Source of the DNA: JAIQFL01 sp035295745
GTDB lineage: Bacteria; Acidobacteriota; Terriglobia; Bryobacterales; Bryobacteraceae
DNA: 64,000 nt
Reading direction: 5' to 3'
Assembly (NCBI GenBank): GCA_035295745.1
Contig: DATGIL010000088.1
Location: 1-64,000, forward strand
Shown here: in pieces, positions 9,683-17,530 of the stretch
Numbering within the stretch: the stretch's first letter is position 1
Layout of the letters: each line of letters begins with the position of its first letter
Translations under genes and position numbers: made by a program
The notes under the pieces: model-generated
What the model saw: only the letters and a program-made list of their open reading frames with translations
Databases searched by the model: none
What the model was told of the DNA's origin: nothing

Positions 9683-9710
9683 GAAAACGGGTACTTGAGT
9701 ACCCGTTTTC
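9683..9710. terminator. Perfect 12-bp bidirectional terminator
   Basis: GAAAACGGGTAC pairs exactly with GTACCCGTTTTC around the tetraloop TTGA. The A-rich and T-rich arm ends let it act on both strands, which suits its place between converging genes. Confidence 0.75.
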
Positions 9711-9816
9711 GGCGGAAAGCGATCAGCGTGCCGGACCTGCGCACCGGGCTGTCAGACAGAGAAGTCCACCAGGAACTGAGAGACTTGTCGAGACCTTCCC
9801 GGTCTTGCCACTCTCA

Positions 9817-10836
9817 TTACTTTATCTCCAGCGTTAGAACTGTGGGTGGAGAAGAGAGGGGGGGCGAGGAACTGTCGATCACCGTGAAAGTAAACTTGGT
9901 TTGAGGTAAGGCCGCAGTCGGAGTGCCGGTGATTGCGCCCGTGGCCGCATCGAGTTTCAGGGGGCTCGGCAGCTCCGGAGTCACCGACCATTTCAACGGC
10001 TGCGTGCCGCCGGTCGCCTGCAGAGTGAAATTGTAAGCCTGGTTCGCCGCACCATCTGGCAATGCCGCAGTGGTAATGGCCGGATTAGAGTGCGTATCGG
10101 TAGACGAGCCGAAGTAGAATCCGACGATCGTTCCCAATACGCCGATCAGCACCGTCAATACCTGTTTCCCGCGATCAAACCGCTTGTCCCCGTCGTCGCC
10201 TGCGGGAAGCAATAGCGTGGAGATCGACAGGATAATCGCGATCCCCACCGTGGAGATGGCGATCAGAAAGGTAATCAGGCCGCGCGCCACCTCTTTCTTT
10301 CCCAAATTGTTCAGGAACACTCCACTCGGCTGAGTAACCCCGTAGATGATCACTCCCAAAACCACCAGGCCGAGGACCGTGAACAGCACGTTCGGCAAAT
10401 ACTGCCAGAAGTTCGTCGCCGGACCGCTGGAAATACTGAGCCCCACCTTCGACCCTGAACTGACAGTCGTTCCGGCATCCGGAATCGTGCCGATCACGCC
10501 ACCTTTCGGAACCGAATCGCTGGAATGATTCGTGACGGGACCAAGCCCAAGACCGGCATTCTTCAGGACAGCTTCTGCCGCCTGCTTCGTCAACCCAGTC
10601 ACATCGGGGACAGCGACATCCCCCGCTGGCCCCGTGGAGACTTGCAGGTTCACCGCTGACCCGGCGGTGACCGAAGAACCCGCGAGCGGGTTGCTGCTGA
10701 TTACATTTCCCGAGGGCACCGTCGGGCTGCTCGCTTTAGTGAGCGTGCCGACCTTCAAGCCCGCGTCTTCCACTGCTTTCTGCGCATCAGAAAAAGCTTT
10801 GCCGACCACATCTGGTACCGCAACTGGATCTGCCAT
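9817..10836 (-). CDS. PASTA-domain membrane protein with C-terminal Ig-like (putative) domain
   Basis: A 339-residue protein with an unusual order: two PASTA repeats first (VPDVVGKAFSDAQKAVE and VPDVTGLTKQAAEAVL), then about three membrane segments (about residues 145-255), then an outward domain (about residues 270-339) of the putative-Ig type (ALPDGAANQAYNFTLQATGG). PASTA modules normally sit outside the cell on penicillin-binding proteins or Ser/Thr kinases; here no kinase or transpeptidase domain is present. The start at 10836 is set by a good ribosome binding site (GGAGG, 8 nt before the ATG); the open frame runs 46 codons further upstream without support. It lies inverted between two S53 peptidase paralogs. 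Function unknown. Confidence 0.8.
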   Translation of the reverse strand: MADPVAVPDVVGKAFSDAQKAVEDAGLKVGTLTKASSPTVPSGNVISSNPLAGSSVTAGSAVNLQVSTGPAGDVAVPDVTGLTKQAAEAVLKNAGLGLGPVTNHSSDSVPKGGVIGTIPDAGTTVSSGSKVGLSISSGPATNFWQYLPNVLFTVLGLVVLGVIIYGVTQPSGVFLNNLGKKEVARGLITFLIAISTVGIAIILSISTLLLPAGDDGDKRFDRGKQVLTVLIGVLGTIVGFYFGSSTDTHSNPAITTAALPDGAANQAYNFTLQATGGTQPLKWSVTPELPSPLKLDAATGAITGTPTAALPQTKFTFTVIDSSSPPLSSPPTVLTLEIK

Positions 10837-11001
10837 TGCAATTACCTCCGGCGAGAGCGAAGCCGTCAGGTCCGCTCCAATAGAGAAAGCGTAAAATCTT
10901 GCCCGTTCGGGCCATCCAGCGGGCGGTTCCCGCCAAATCTTGAAGTTCGCGGATACGGCCACCCACCCGCGCATGCTACCCTTGACGGTTTTGGAGGTGC
11001 C

Positions 11002-14000
11002 GTGTTTTACCCCAGGATTCTCCCATTTGTCCTCATCCCCGCATTCCTAAACGCAGCACCGCGGGACCGCATCACCAGCCGCGTCGATTCGCGCAGGACG
11101 CAAGTCGTCTCAGGCACCGTTCATCGCCTCGCACAGCCGCAATTCGACCAGGGACCACTCGATCCCGCCACGCGATTGGACTATATCCGGCTGCTCTTCC
11201 AGCCATCCGCGGCGCAACTGGCCGATCTCCAGACGCTGCTCGCCGATCAGCAAAATCCCTCCTCCCCGCGATTTCACCAATGGCTCGCTCCTGAAGACTT
11301 CGCCAACCGCTTCGGACTGAGTACGGGCGATCAATCAAAGGTAATCGCGTGGCTCATCTCGCAGGGTTTCACGGTGCGCGACTCCGCACGCGGTCGAAAT
11401 TGGGTGGCCTTCAGCGGTTCCGCCGGACAAGTCTCGCAGGCTTTCCACACCTCCCTCCGCCGCTTCCGAGTAAACGGAGAAATCCATTACGCCAATAGCA
11501 CCGATCCATCCGTTCCCGAAGCATTGGCCTCCGTCACCCACGGATTCACGGGGCTCCACGACTTTCATCCCAAATCGATGGCGCGGGTGCAGCCCGACTT
11601 CAACCTGTCAAACAGCCACTACCTGGCGCCGGAAGATTTCAGCGCCATCTACAACATCGCGCCTCTTTACCAAGCGGGATACGACGGCACCGGCCAGAGC
11701 ATCGCCGTGGTGGGCGCCTCCGACGTGCTTCTCAGCGATCTGCGCGCCTTTCGTACCTCTTTCAACCTGCCCGCCAACGATCCCAAAATGATTCTCTACA
11801 GCGGCACCGATCCGGGCTTCAACGGAGCCGAGGTCGAAGGCAATCTCGACCTGGAATGGGCAAGCGCCATCGCACCCAAAGCGACCATCTCCTACGTCTA
11901 CGGACCCGATCCGTTCGACGCCATGATTGCCGCCATCGATTTGAACGTCGCTCCCATCATCACCATCAGCTACGCTGTGTGTGAAATTGACGCGGCCGCT
12001 TCCTTCTTTCGAGCGGTGGCGCAACAGGCGAACGCGCAAGGCATCACGATCCTCGCCGCCTCGGGCGATGCGGGACCAGCGGCATGCGATTCCTTCGGCG
12101 CGGGAGCTTTCGCGACTCAGGGCCTGGCGGTGAACTTTCCTGCTGTTCTCCCGGAAGTTACGGGCGTCGGGGGCACTCAGTTTGTGGAGGGAACAGGCAC
12201 TTACTGGTCTTCCACGAACTCCACAGCCTTGGGATCCGCCCTTTCTTACATTCCCGAGGCGGCCTGGAATGAGTCGGGCACTGGAGGAATACTTGCGGGC
12301 GGAGGCGGGGCCAGCGCTTTTTACCCGCGACCATCCTGGCAGAACGCGCCGGGGATGCCCGCCGATTCTGTCCGGCATGTTCCGGATATCGCCCTCACGG
12401 CGGCGGGACACGATGCCTACCTCATCAATTTCGAGGGCCAGTTGAATGCGGTGAGCGGCACTTCGGCTTCTACTCCAGCCACGGCCGGTCTGATCGCCCT
12501 GCTCAATCAATACCTGATTGCCAAGGGGTTCGAAAAGACACCGGGGCTGGGCAACATCAACCCGCAACTCTATCGCCTCGCCCAGACTTCCCCTTCGGTG
12601 TTTCACGACATCAGCGCGGGAAACAACGTCGTACCCTGTGCGCAGGGCAGCGTCGGCTGCCTTACCGGCTCTTATGGCTACCAATCGGGGCAAGGCTACG
12701 ACATGGCCACAGGTCTCGGCTCGGTGGACGCCAACAATCTGGTAACGCTTTGGAACACCCAGACTCAGGCAGTCAAGGTAGTGCTCTCGTTAGGCGCTAC
12801 CAAGGCGAGTCCCAACGACACGGTCGCGCTTACGGCCGGCGTTTTCCCGGCAAGCGGCGGAACTCCCACCGGAACCATCTCCTTCATTGCCGATGGTACG
12901 CCGCTGGGCACCTCTCCCCTCACCTTGCGTAATGGGGAGCCGGTCGCCGACCTCTACTTTCCGGTCTATTTGTTGCAAGGGACCGGCAACTTCACCATAG
13001 CCGCCGAATACTCCGGCGATGCCGCATTCAGCAGTGGAGGAGCCACGCGCACGATCCAGGTCTCCTCTCCACCCGCCATTGCGGCGATTATCCCTTCCTG
13101 GCCCGGCACCGTTTGGCCCTCGTCCCCCAGCGCGCAGGGTCTGAGTTGGCAGACCACCTTCAGCCTGCGCGAAACCGCCGGCGTTCCCGCTCTGATCACC
13201 AGTTTCACCATTGATGGCGCGTCCCAGCCGCTCTCAGTCTGTTTCCAGTCGCCCAATATCCCGGCCGCCGGCACCGTTACGTGCAGCCTCGTGTTTCGCA
13301 ATCTCTCCCCTCCACTCAGCCGGACCTACGGGATTTCGGGCATCGACTCCACCGGCCATAACTGGTCGCGCCAATTCTCTGTGAATTACAATCCGTTGCC
13401 CCCGGGTGAAGACTTCCATTACACCCTCACGCCCCTCATCGTCACCCAAAATCCCTCCGCCGACCCTTCCTGCCAATGGGCGGTTCAGATCAATCTCGAC
13501 GATCTGGGCGGCAACTTACATCTGATCGATGGCCTCACTGTCGACGGCGTAGATGTAACCAGTAGGGCTCCCTCGATCTTCGGGACGGAACGGCTCGACG
13601 CGCTCGGGTCACTCCAGGGCACCCTCTGCTATGGCGGACTAACTCCTCCCGCCAGCGACTTAGTGCAGGTCAGCTTGAGCAGCGGCGTCACCAAGGAGAT
13701 TGCGGTTTCGTTTGTGGGACCTCCCACAAACCCGGCCAAGCTGACAGCGGACCCCGCGAGTCTTGTCCTGACAGCAATCTCTGGCCAAACTGCGAGCGCG
13801 ACGCTATCGGTGGCAACCTCCAATCAGATGCAATCGTGGACGGCAGCGGTCTTCCCGGCGAACCGCACCAACTCGTGGCTGGCTCTTTCACAGTACTCAG
13901 GCACCGGTCCCGGCCAAATTACCTTAACAGCGTCGGGCAACGGCTTCGAACCAGGCGCTTATCACGCCACCATCGTCATTCAATCGCCCGATGCGGTGCC

Positions 14001-14706
14001 GCAGTACCTGAATGTGCCGGTGATGTTTTTGTTGAACCCAAGTACCGCCGGAACGCGGATCACTTCTGTCGCCAACCCCGCGACTTATCGGACCACAGCT
14101 AGCCCCGGTATGTCCCTGGCCGTTTTTGGAAGCAGGCTGGCAAACACCACCGCGACCGCCTCAGGTAATCCCCTTGTTTACTCCACGGCAGGAGTGACAG
14201 CGACGATCAACGGTTCCGCCGCGCCGATCCTCTACGCTTCGCCGGGACAACTGAATCTCCAGGTTCCTTATGCGGTGGGGGCAGGCCCCGCCGTCCTCAG
14301 CGTGAATAACAACGGGCAGATCGCAGGATTTCAGTTCGATGTGGCGCCGTCCGCACCGGGTGTCTTTGCAGACGCCAACGGGAATCTGGTCCCCAGCGCA
14401 ACCGCCAAAAAGGGAGCCATCGCGACCCTGTTCCTGACCGGTGCAGGCGAAGTCTCTCCTGCACTCAAAACCGCTTACACGCCGACCTCACCTGCAGCTG
14501 CATCCGTCTACAAACCTATCCTCCCGCTAGCCGTTACGGTGGGAGGCTTTCCGGTTTTTGTGCAGTCCGCGAATCTGGCGGTAAACCAGTTCGGCATTAC
14601 TCAAGTCACTTTCATCGTTCCAGACGCAGTGCCGGCAGGACCGCAGCCGGTGGTGGTTACCATTGGCGGCATTTCGAGCCCGCCGGTCACCCTTACCGTA
14701 CAGTAA
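11002..14706 (+). CDS. Second secreted sedolisin (S53) peptidase, paralog of 5845-9576
   Basis: A 1234-residue protein with the same order as its neighbour: signal peptide, pro-kumamolisin domain, S53 catalytic domain, beta-sandwich modules and the Solibacter-type C-terminal domain. The active-site set is intact: EGNLDLEW (Glu and Asp), ASGDAG (oxyanion Asp) and GTSASTP (Ser). The two copies align along their full length with many identical blocks (for example TIYNIAPLY versus AIYNIAPLY), so this is a gene duplication. The start is GTG at 11002, supported by GGAGG a few bases upstream. It is divergent from the PASTA gene with about 165 bp between. A role in external protein digestion is inferred from the family. 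Confidence 0.92.
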   Translation: MFYPRILPFVLIPAFLNAAPRDRITSRVDSRRTQVVSGTVHRLAQPQFDQGPLDPATRLDYIRLLFQPSAAQLADLQTLLADQQNPSSPRFHQWLAPEDFANRFGLSTGDQSKVIAWLISQGFTVRDSARGRNWVAFSGSAGQVSQAFHTSLRRFRVNGEIHYANSTDPSVPEALASVTHGFTGLHDFHPKSMARVQPDFNLSNSHYLAPEDFSAIYNIAPLYQAGYDGTGQSIAVVGASDVLLSDLRAFRTSFNLPANDPKMILYSGTDPGFNGAEVEGNLDLEWASAIAPKATISYVYGPDPFDAMIAAIDLNVAPIITISYAVCEIDAAASFFRAVAQQANAQGITILAASGDAGPAACDSFGAGAFATQGLAVNFPAVLPEVTGVGGTQFVEGTGTYWSSTNSTALGSALSYIPEAAWNESGTGGILAGGGGASAFYPRPSWQNAPGMPADSVRHVPDIALTAAGHDAYLINFEGQLNAVSGTSASTPATAGLIALLNQYLIAKGFEKTPGLGNINPQLYRLAQTSPSVFHDISAGNNVVPCAQGSVGCLTGSYGYQSGQGYDMATGLGSVDANNLVTLWNTQTQAVKVVLSLGATKASPNDTVALTAGVFPASGGTPTGTISFIADGTPLGTSPLTLRNGEPVADLYFPVYLLQGTGNFTIAAEYSGDAAFSSGGATRTIQVSSPPAIAAIIPSWPGTVWPSSPSAQGLSWQTTFSLRETAGVPALITSFTIDGASQPLSVCFQSPNIPAAGTVTCSLVFRNLSPPLSRTYGISGIDSTGHNWSRQFSVNYNPLPPGEDFHYTLTPLIVTQNPSADPSCQWAVQINLDDLGGNLHLIDGLTVDGVDVTSRAPSIFGTERLDALGSLQGTLCYGGLTPPASDLVQVSLSSGVTKEIAVSFVGPPTNPAKLTADPASLVLTAISGQTASATLSVATSNQMQSWTAAVFPANRTNSWLALSQYSGTGPGQITLTASGNGFEPGAYHATIVIQSPDAVPQYLNVPVMFLLNPSTAGTRITSVANPATYRTTASPGMSLAVFGSRLANTTATASGNPLVYSTAGVTATINGSAAPILYASPGQLNLQVPYAVGAGPAVLSVNNNGQIAGFQFDVAPSAPGVFADANGNLVPSATAKKGAIATLFLTGAGEVSPALKTAYTPTSPAAASVYKPILPLAVTVGGFPVFVQSANLAVNQFGITQVTFIVPDAVPAGPQPVVVTIGGISSPPVTLTVQ

Positions 14707-14710
14707 TCGG

Positions 14711-14731
14711 TAATATCCTGTAGTGATATTA
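14711..14731. terminator. AT-rich hairpin after second S53 gene
   Basis: TAATATC pairs with GATATTA around 7 nt, only 4 nt after the S53 stop codon. There is no T run, so it is a weak terminator candidate. Confidence 0.35.
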
Positions 14732-14884
14732 ACTGACTGCCGTGAATTTGAGGCTTCGTAATACGGGAAGCTCCTGTTCTTTCCCGTAAATCCACCGCAG
14801 TTATGGTGCTTGCAGTACTCCTACATCTCTCATTTTGGCAGTACTCATGAGATGATCAGACAAGCAGGAGCACTATTCGGGCGT

Positions 14885-15112
14885 ATGCAGATCACGATCT
14901 CTTTCCGTTCCGGCTTTGATGTTTCAGGTGTTGTCCTGGCGAAAACAGGTACTCGGCTCCGGGTGGCCATGCAAAATTGGGACGACGCTGCGGAATTTTA
15001 CTGCCGGCAGGGACAGTGGTTCCTCGGAAACGGGGACCCGGTACGGATCGTCTGGCCCCCGACTTCCGCAGGAAGATTCTACAGCTTTACAAGCCCTGGG
15101 TGGCTGAACTAA
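14885..15112 (+). CDS. Small hypothetical protein
   Basis: A 75-residue frame starting MQITISFRSGFDVSG, with a beta-strand-like pattern and NWDDAAEF and GDPVRIVWP segments. I recognise no family. The open frame starts earlier (14810), but the ATG at 14885 begins the part with protein-like composition. Its stop overlaps the stop of the minus-strand Cys-rich gene by 4 bp (convergent). No clear ribosome binding site, so moderate support only. Confidence 0.45.
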   Translation: MQITISFRSGFDVSGVVLAKTGTRLRVAMQNWDDAAEFYCRQGQWFLGNGDPVRIVWPPTSAGRFYSFTSPGWLN

Positions 15113-15423
15113 CCCCCCGTCACAGGATCCGCGCCGCCAGGTAAAGGTTCGGGGTCGTCGTCTGGTATCGGACCGGGATCCGGATCGGGTGGAGGGTGTG
15201 GTGGCTCGGGTTCGGGTAGCGAACTTGCGGCGGCCGCCCGAAAACTGGCACGCGCCACTCCCGCGGATACCCCCCGGCCTACGTCAGACAGAGTCACTTC
15301 GCACTCACAGCAATCGCTACACCGCAGACATTTCTCACAAAGATGGTTCTCACAGGCATCTTTGGTGCAACGCGCACAAATTCGTGTGGAGTCTTCTCCG
15401 CAAATACTGCACTTGAATGGCAT
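15109..15423 (-). CDS. Cys-rich zinc-binding protein with Pro/Asp-rich tail
   Basis: A 104-residue protein. Residues 5-45 hold closely spaced Cys pairs (CSIC, CARC, CEKC, CSDCCEC) plus a His, a pattern of B-box or double zinc-ribbon folds. The last 40 residues are almost only Pro, Asp, Glu and Gly. There is no signal peptide. It is the last gene of a four-gene minus-strand operon and starts 7 nt after the previous stop. The zinc module suggests a protein- or nucleic-acid-binding adaptor, but nothing more specific can be said. Confidence 0.65.
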   Translation of the reverse strand: MPFKCSICGEDSTRICARCTKDACENHLCEKCLRCSDCCECEVTLSDVGRGVSAGVARASFRAAAASSLPEPEPPHPPPDPDPGPIPDDDPEPLPGGADPVTGG

Positions 15424-15430
15424 GAATGAG

Positions 15431-16009
15431 CTACTTTACTTTCCTGACTGGCGGTTTCGGAGTCGCCTGAGTCACCACCGCCCGGCATCGTTGGGCTTCG
15501 TGGTCCATCACTTCCAGGTCGCGTTCCCGCTGCGCCGCCAGTTCGACGATGTATCGCTGAAAACGCTCCCGAGCGCCGCCATCCTGGGCTTGCAGACTGG
15601 CCAGCGCCATCGCGTCCGCCTGCCCCTGATACTTGCGAATTCCCTCTTGTAACGAAGACAGCATCGTATCGAGAGAGTTCATCCGCAGGTAAAGTTCGAA
15701 GGAAGCTGAAAGCCGCAAAGGACTCGAAGCCAGCATCTTCGCACCCTCCGACAACGCCCGCGCCTGTACTTTGGATGATTGCAACTGCGCCAGGTAAGTA
15801 TCGGACGCACCCTTCTCAACCCACGCATAAACGTCGATCTTCTCAAGCATCGGCAGAAGACGTTCCGCGTGCGCGGCGATTCCCTGGAGAGTCGTCGCGA
15901 TCTCCCAATCCGATTCAATGCCCGCTGGAGGTGGCGCGGGGCCCTGAGCCCACGCGGCCGCGGCGCAGGTGAACGCTATAAGTCCCCTCACTGCCCCATG
16001 GATAGCCAC
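15431..16009 (-). CDS. Exported helical protein, unknown function
   Basis: A 192-residue protein with a signal peptide (MAIHGAVRGLIAFTCAAAAWAQ) and a mature part that is almost wholly helical and rich in Ala, Gln, Glu and Arg. It includes coiled-coil-like stretches near residues 100-180 and a basic tail (PPVRKVK). It belongs to no family I recognise. It starts 12 nt after the VOC gene stop and ends 7 nt before the Cys-rich gene, so it is cotranscribed with both. Location should be periplasmic. Confidence 0.65.
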   Translation of the reverse strand: MAIHGAVRGLIAFTCAAAAWAQGPAPPPAGIESDWEIATTLQGIAAHAERLLPMLEKIDVYAWVEKGASDTYLAQLQSSKVQARALSEGAKMLASSPLRLSASFELYLRMNSLDTMLSSLQEGIRKYQGQADAMALASLQAQDGGARERFQRYIVELAAQRERDLEVMDHEAQRCRAVVTQATPKPPVRKVK

Positions 16010-16021
16010 ACTCCCAATCTA

Positions 16022-16378
16022 TCACGAGCCCGCCCGCCAGACCGCGAACGACATGCCTTGTGGATCGATCATCACAGACATCTCATCCCCCTCCGGAAGC
16101 CTCGTGGGCGGGATCACCGTCTTGGCGCCCAACTCTTCCGCGCGTTTCACCGCCGCGGCCACATCGCCCACGCCGATGAACAACTGCACGAAACTAAGCG
16201 CTTGCGGGGGAGCCGGCCAGATGCCGCCCTGGATGCCCTCCTGCGACCCGGTTTGAATGCGCCGATAGCCCAGCGGATTGTTCGCATCCACCGTCCAGCC
16301 AAATAGCGAGGAGTAGAAGCGGGCCGTTTCCTCGGGGCTCCTGGACAGAATTTGAAACTGCACGACGGGATTTGCCAT
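16022..16378 (-). CDS. VOC family protein (glyoxalase/bleomycin-resistance fold)
   Basis: A 118-residue protein of one VOC domain: VVQFQILSRSPEETARFY begins the first beta-alpha module, and DPQGMSFAVW ends the second. These small proteins bind a divalent metal and act on a range of small molecules; the substrate cannot be told from sequence. It starts 5 nt after the stop of the HTH regulator gene, so the pair is an operon and the regulator probably controls it. Confidence 0.85.
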   Translation of the reverse strand: MANPVVQFQILSRSPEETARFYSSLFGWTVDANNPLGYRRIQTGSQEGIQGGIWPAPPQALSFVQLFIGVGDVAAAVKRAEELGAKTVIPPTRLPEGDEMSVMIDPQGMSFAVWRAGS

Positions 16379-16383
16379 CTCGA

Positions 16384-16947
16384 TTACTCCTTTGCCATTT
16401 GTCTGACTTTTGCCAGCGCCAATTTCCGGAACTGCTTCTCGGTCAGCGAAGCCGCACCCGTAAGATCAATCCATTTGCCGTTCGACCCGATCTCCAGCAG
16501 GCGAAGGCGCAACAGCCTGCTGAGAGCTATGTTCACTTCATCTACGGTCACGCCAGCCTGCTCCGCGATCCACCGGGAATCGGCCTGAAAGCCTTCTGTC
16601 CGCGAAAGCCTCACAATTTCCCAGTGGGCCGGTTGCGTGACGATGCCGAGCGCTTCGGCCGTCCAGTGGCGCAGTTGATGCTGCCGTTGCGCACTCGCCT
16701 CTTCCGGCACATGTTCCGCCGCGACATACACCGCAGCCTCTTCCAGCGTGAGTCCGAGTTTCCGGGCCCACGCACGAATCTGTCCGGCTGGGGCGTGCCT
16801 GGTTCCCCGCAAGACCTGCGCGAGTGTGGAATGATCGGTTCCCAGAAATCGAGCGAAAGCGCGCAGCGAGTGGCGTGGATTCTTCTCCCGCCGGGCCGCA
16901 AACTCCCGCTGCAATCGTTCGCGGAACATGTCCCCAATGCTACCCAC
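16384..16947 (-). CDS. Helix-turn-helix regulator, TIGR02147/DUF4423-like
   Basis: A 187-residue protein. Residues about 5-55 form an XRE-like HTH (NPRHSLRAFARFLGTDHSTLAQVLRG). The middle carries the RHWTAEAL segment and the C-terminal half a second winged-helix-like region (WIAEQAGVTVDEVNIALSRLLRLRLLE). This layout matches the TIGR02147/DUF4423 regulators seen in Fibrobacter and relatives. It is first in the minus-strand operon with VOC, exported helical and Cys-rich genes and probably regulates it. A later start (MFRERL) is possible. Confidence 0.7.
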   Translation of the reverse strand: MGSIGDMFRERLQREFAARREKNPRHSLRAFARFLGTDHSTLAQVLRGTRHAPAGQIRAWARKLGLTLEEAAVYVAAEHVPEEASAQRQHQLRHWTAEALGIVTQPAHWEIVRLSRTEGFQADSRWIAEQAGVTVDEVNIALSRLLRLRLLEIGSNGKWIDLTGAASLTEKQFRKLALAKVRQMAKE

Positions 16948-16985
16948 GGAGACGGTGCATTAGCAATGGAATCGGCCCGTAGAGT

Positions 16986-17003
16986 GGGGCAAACCTCTGC
17001 CCC
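16986..17003. terminator. Short GC hairpin after rpiB
   Basis: GGGGCA pairs with TGCCCC around 6 nt, 9 nt beyond the rpiB stop (minus strand). No T run; weak terminator candidate that also sits just upstream of the HTH gene. Confidence 0.35.
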
Positions 17004-17012
17004 GGTTTGGCA

Positions 17013-17465
17013 TTACTTGCAGAAGTCGGCTTCGAACGCGGCGACCTTGTCCAAGCGGCGTCGGTGGCGCTCGGCCCCGGAAAACTTCGCGCCGACATAA
17101 TCCCGTACCAGGTCCACCGCCAGTTCCGGGCCGATCACGCGCGCGCCCAGGCACAGCACGTTCACGTCGTCGTCTTCCACGCATTGCCGCGCCGAGAAGC
17201 TGTCGTGACAGGTAGCCGAGCGAATTCCCTTGAACTTATTCGCCGCTACACAAGCGCCCGCTCCGCTGCCGCAAATCAGGACCGCCCGTTCGGCGCGCCC
17301 ATCCAGCACAGCTTCAGCGACGGCCTTCGCGTAATCGGGATAATCGACGGACTCCGTTGAATTGGTTCCCAGATCGGTCACCTCGTGGCCCATCTTGCGA
17401 AGTTCTTCGGCCACCCGCCCCTTCAGCGGAAAGCCGGCATGGTCGGATGCAACTGCGAGGTTCAT
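17013..17465 (-). CDS. rpiB: Ribose-5-phosphate isomerase B
   Basis: A 150-residue RpiB/LacAB-type isomerase that interconverts ribose 5-phosphate and ribulose 5-phosphate in the pentose phosphate pathway, in the cytoplasm. Family signatures are the N-terminal MNLAVASDHAGFPLKG (Asp-His pair), the catalytic Cys in ICGSGAG and AANKFKGIRSATCHD. I start it at the ATG at 17465 because that matches the usual RpiB beginning; the open frame extends 21 codons further without homology. It is divergent from the secreted esterase gene with a 65-bp gap. Confidence 0.92.
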   Translation of the reverse strand: MNLAVASDHAGFPLKGRVAEELRKMGHEVTDLGTNSTESVDYPDYAKAVAEAVLDGRAERAVLICGSGAGACVAANKFKGIRSATCHDSFSARQCVEDDDVNVLCLGARVIGPELAVDLVRDYVGAKFSGAERHRRRLDKVAAFEADFCK

Positions 17466-17530
17466 CGCCATACATAATAGCAGCGAGCCATACCTTGCGG
17501 GAGAAGGCACGAAGTGGTACGTACTCAATA

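Noticed and set aside
9631..9710. Considered as part of a repeat array because two palindromes lie side by side
   Set aside because: The two palindromes differ in sequence and sit between convergent genes; tandem terminators explain them. No CRISPR-like spacing was seen anywhere in the window.
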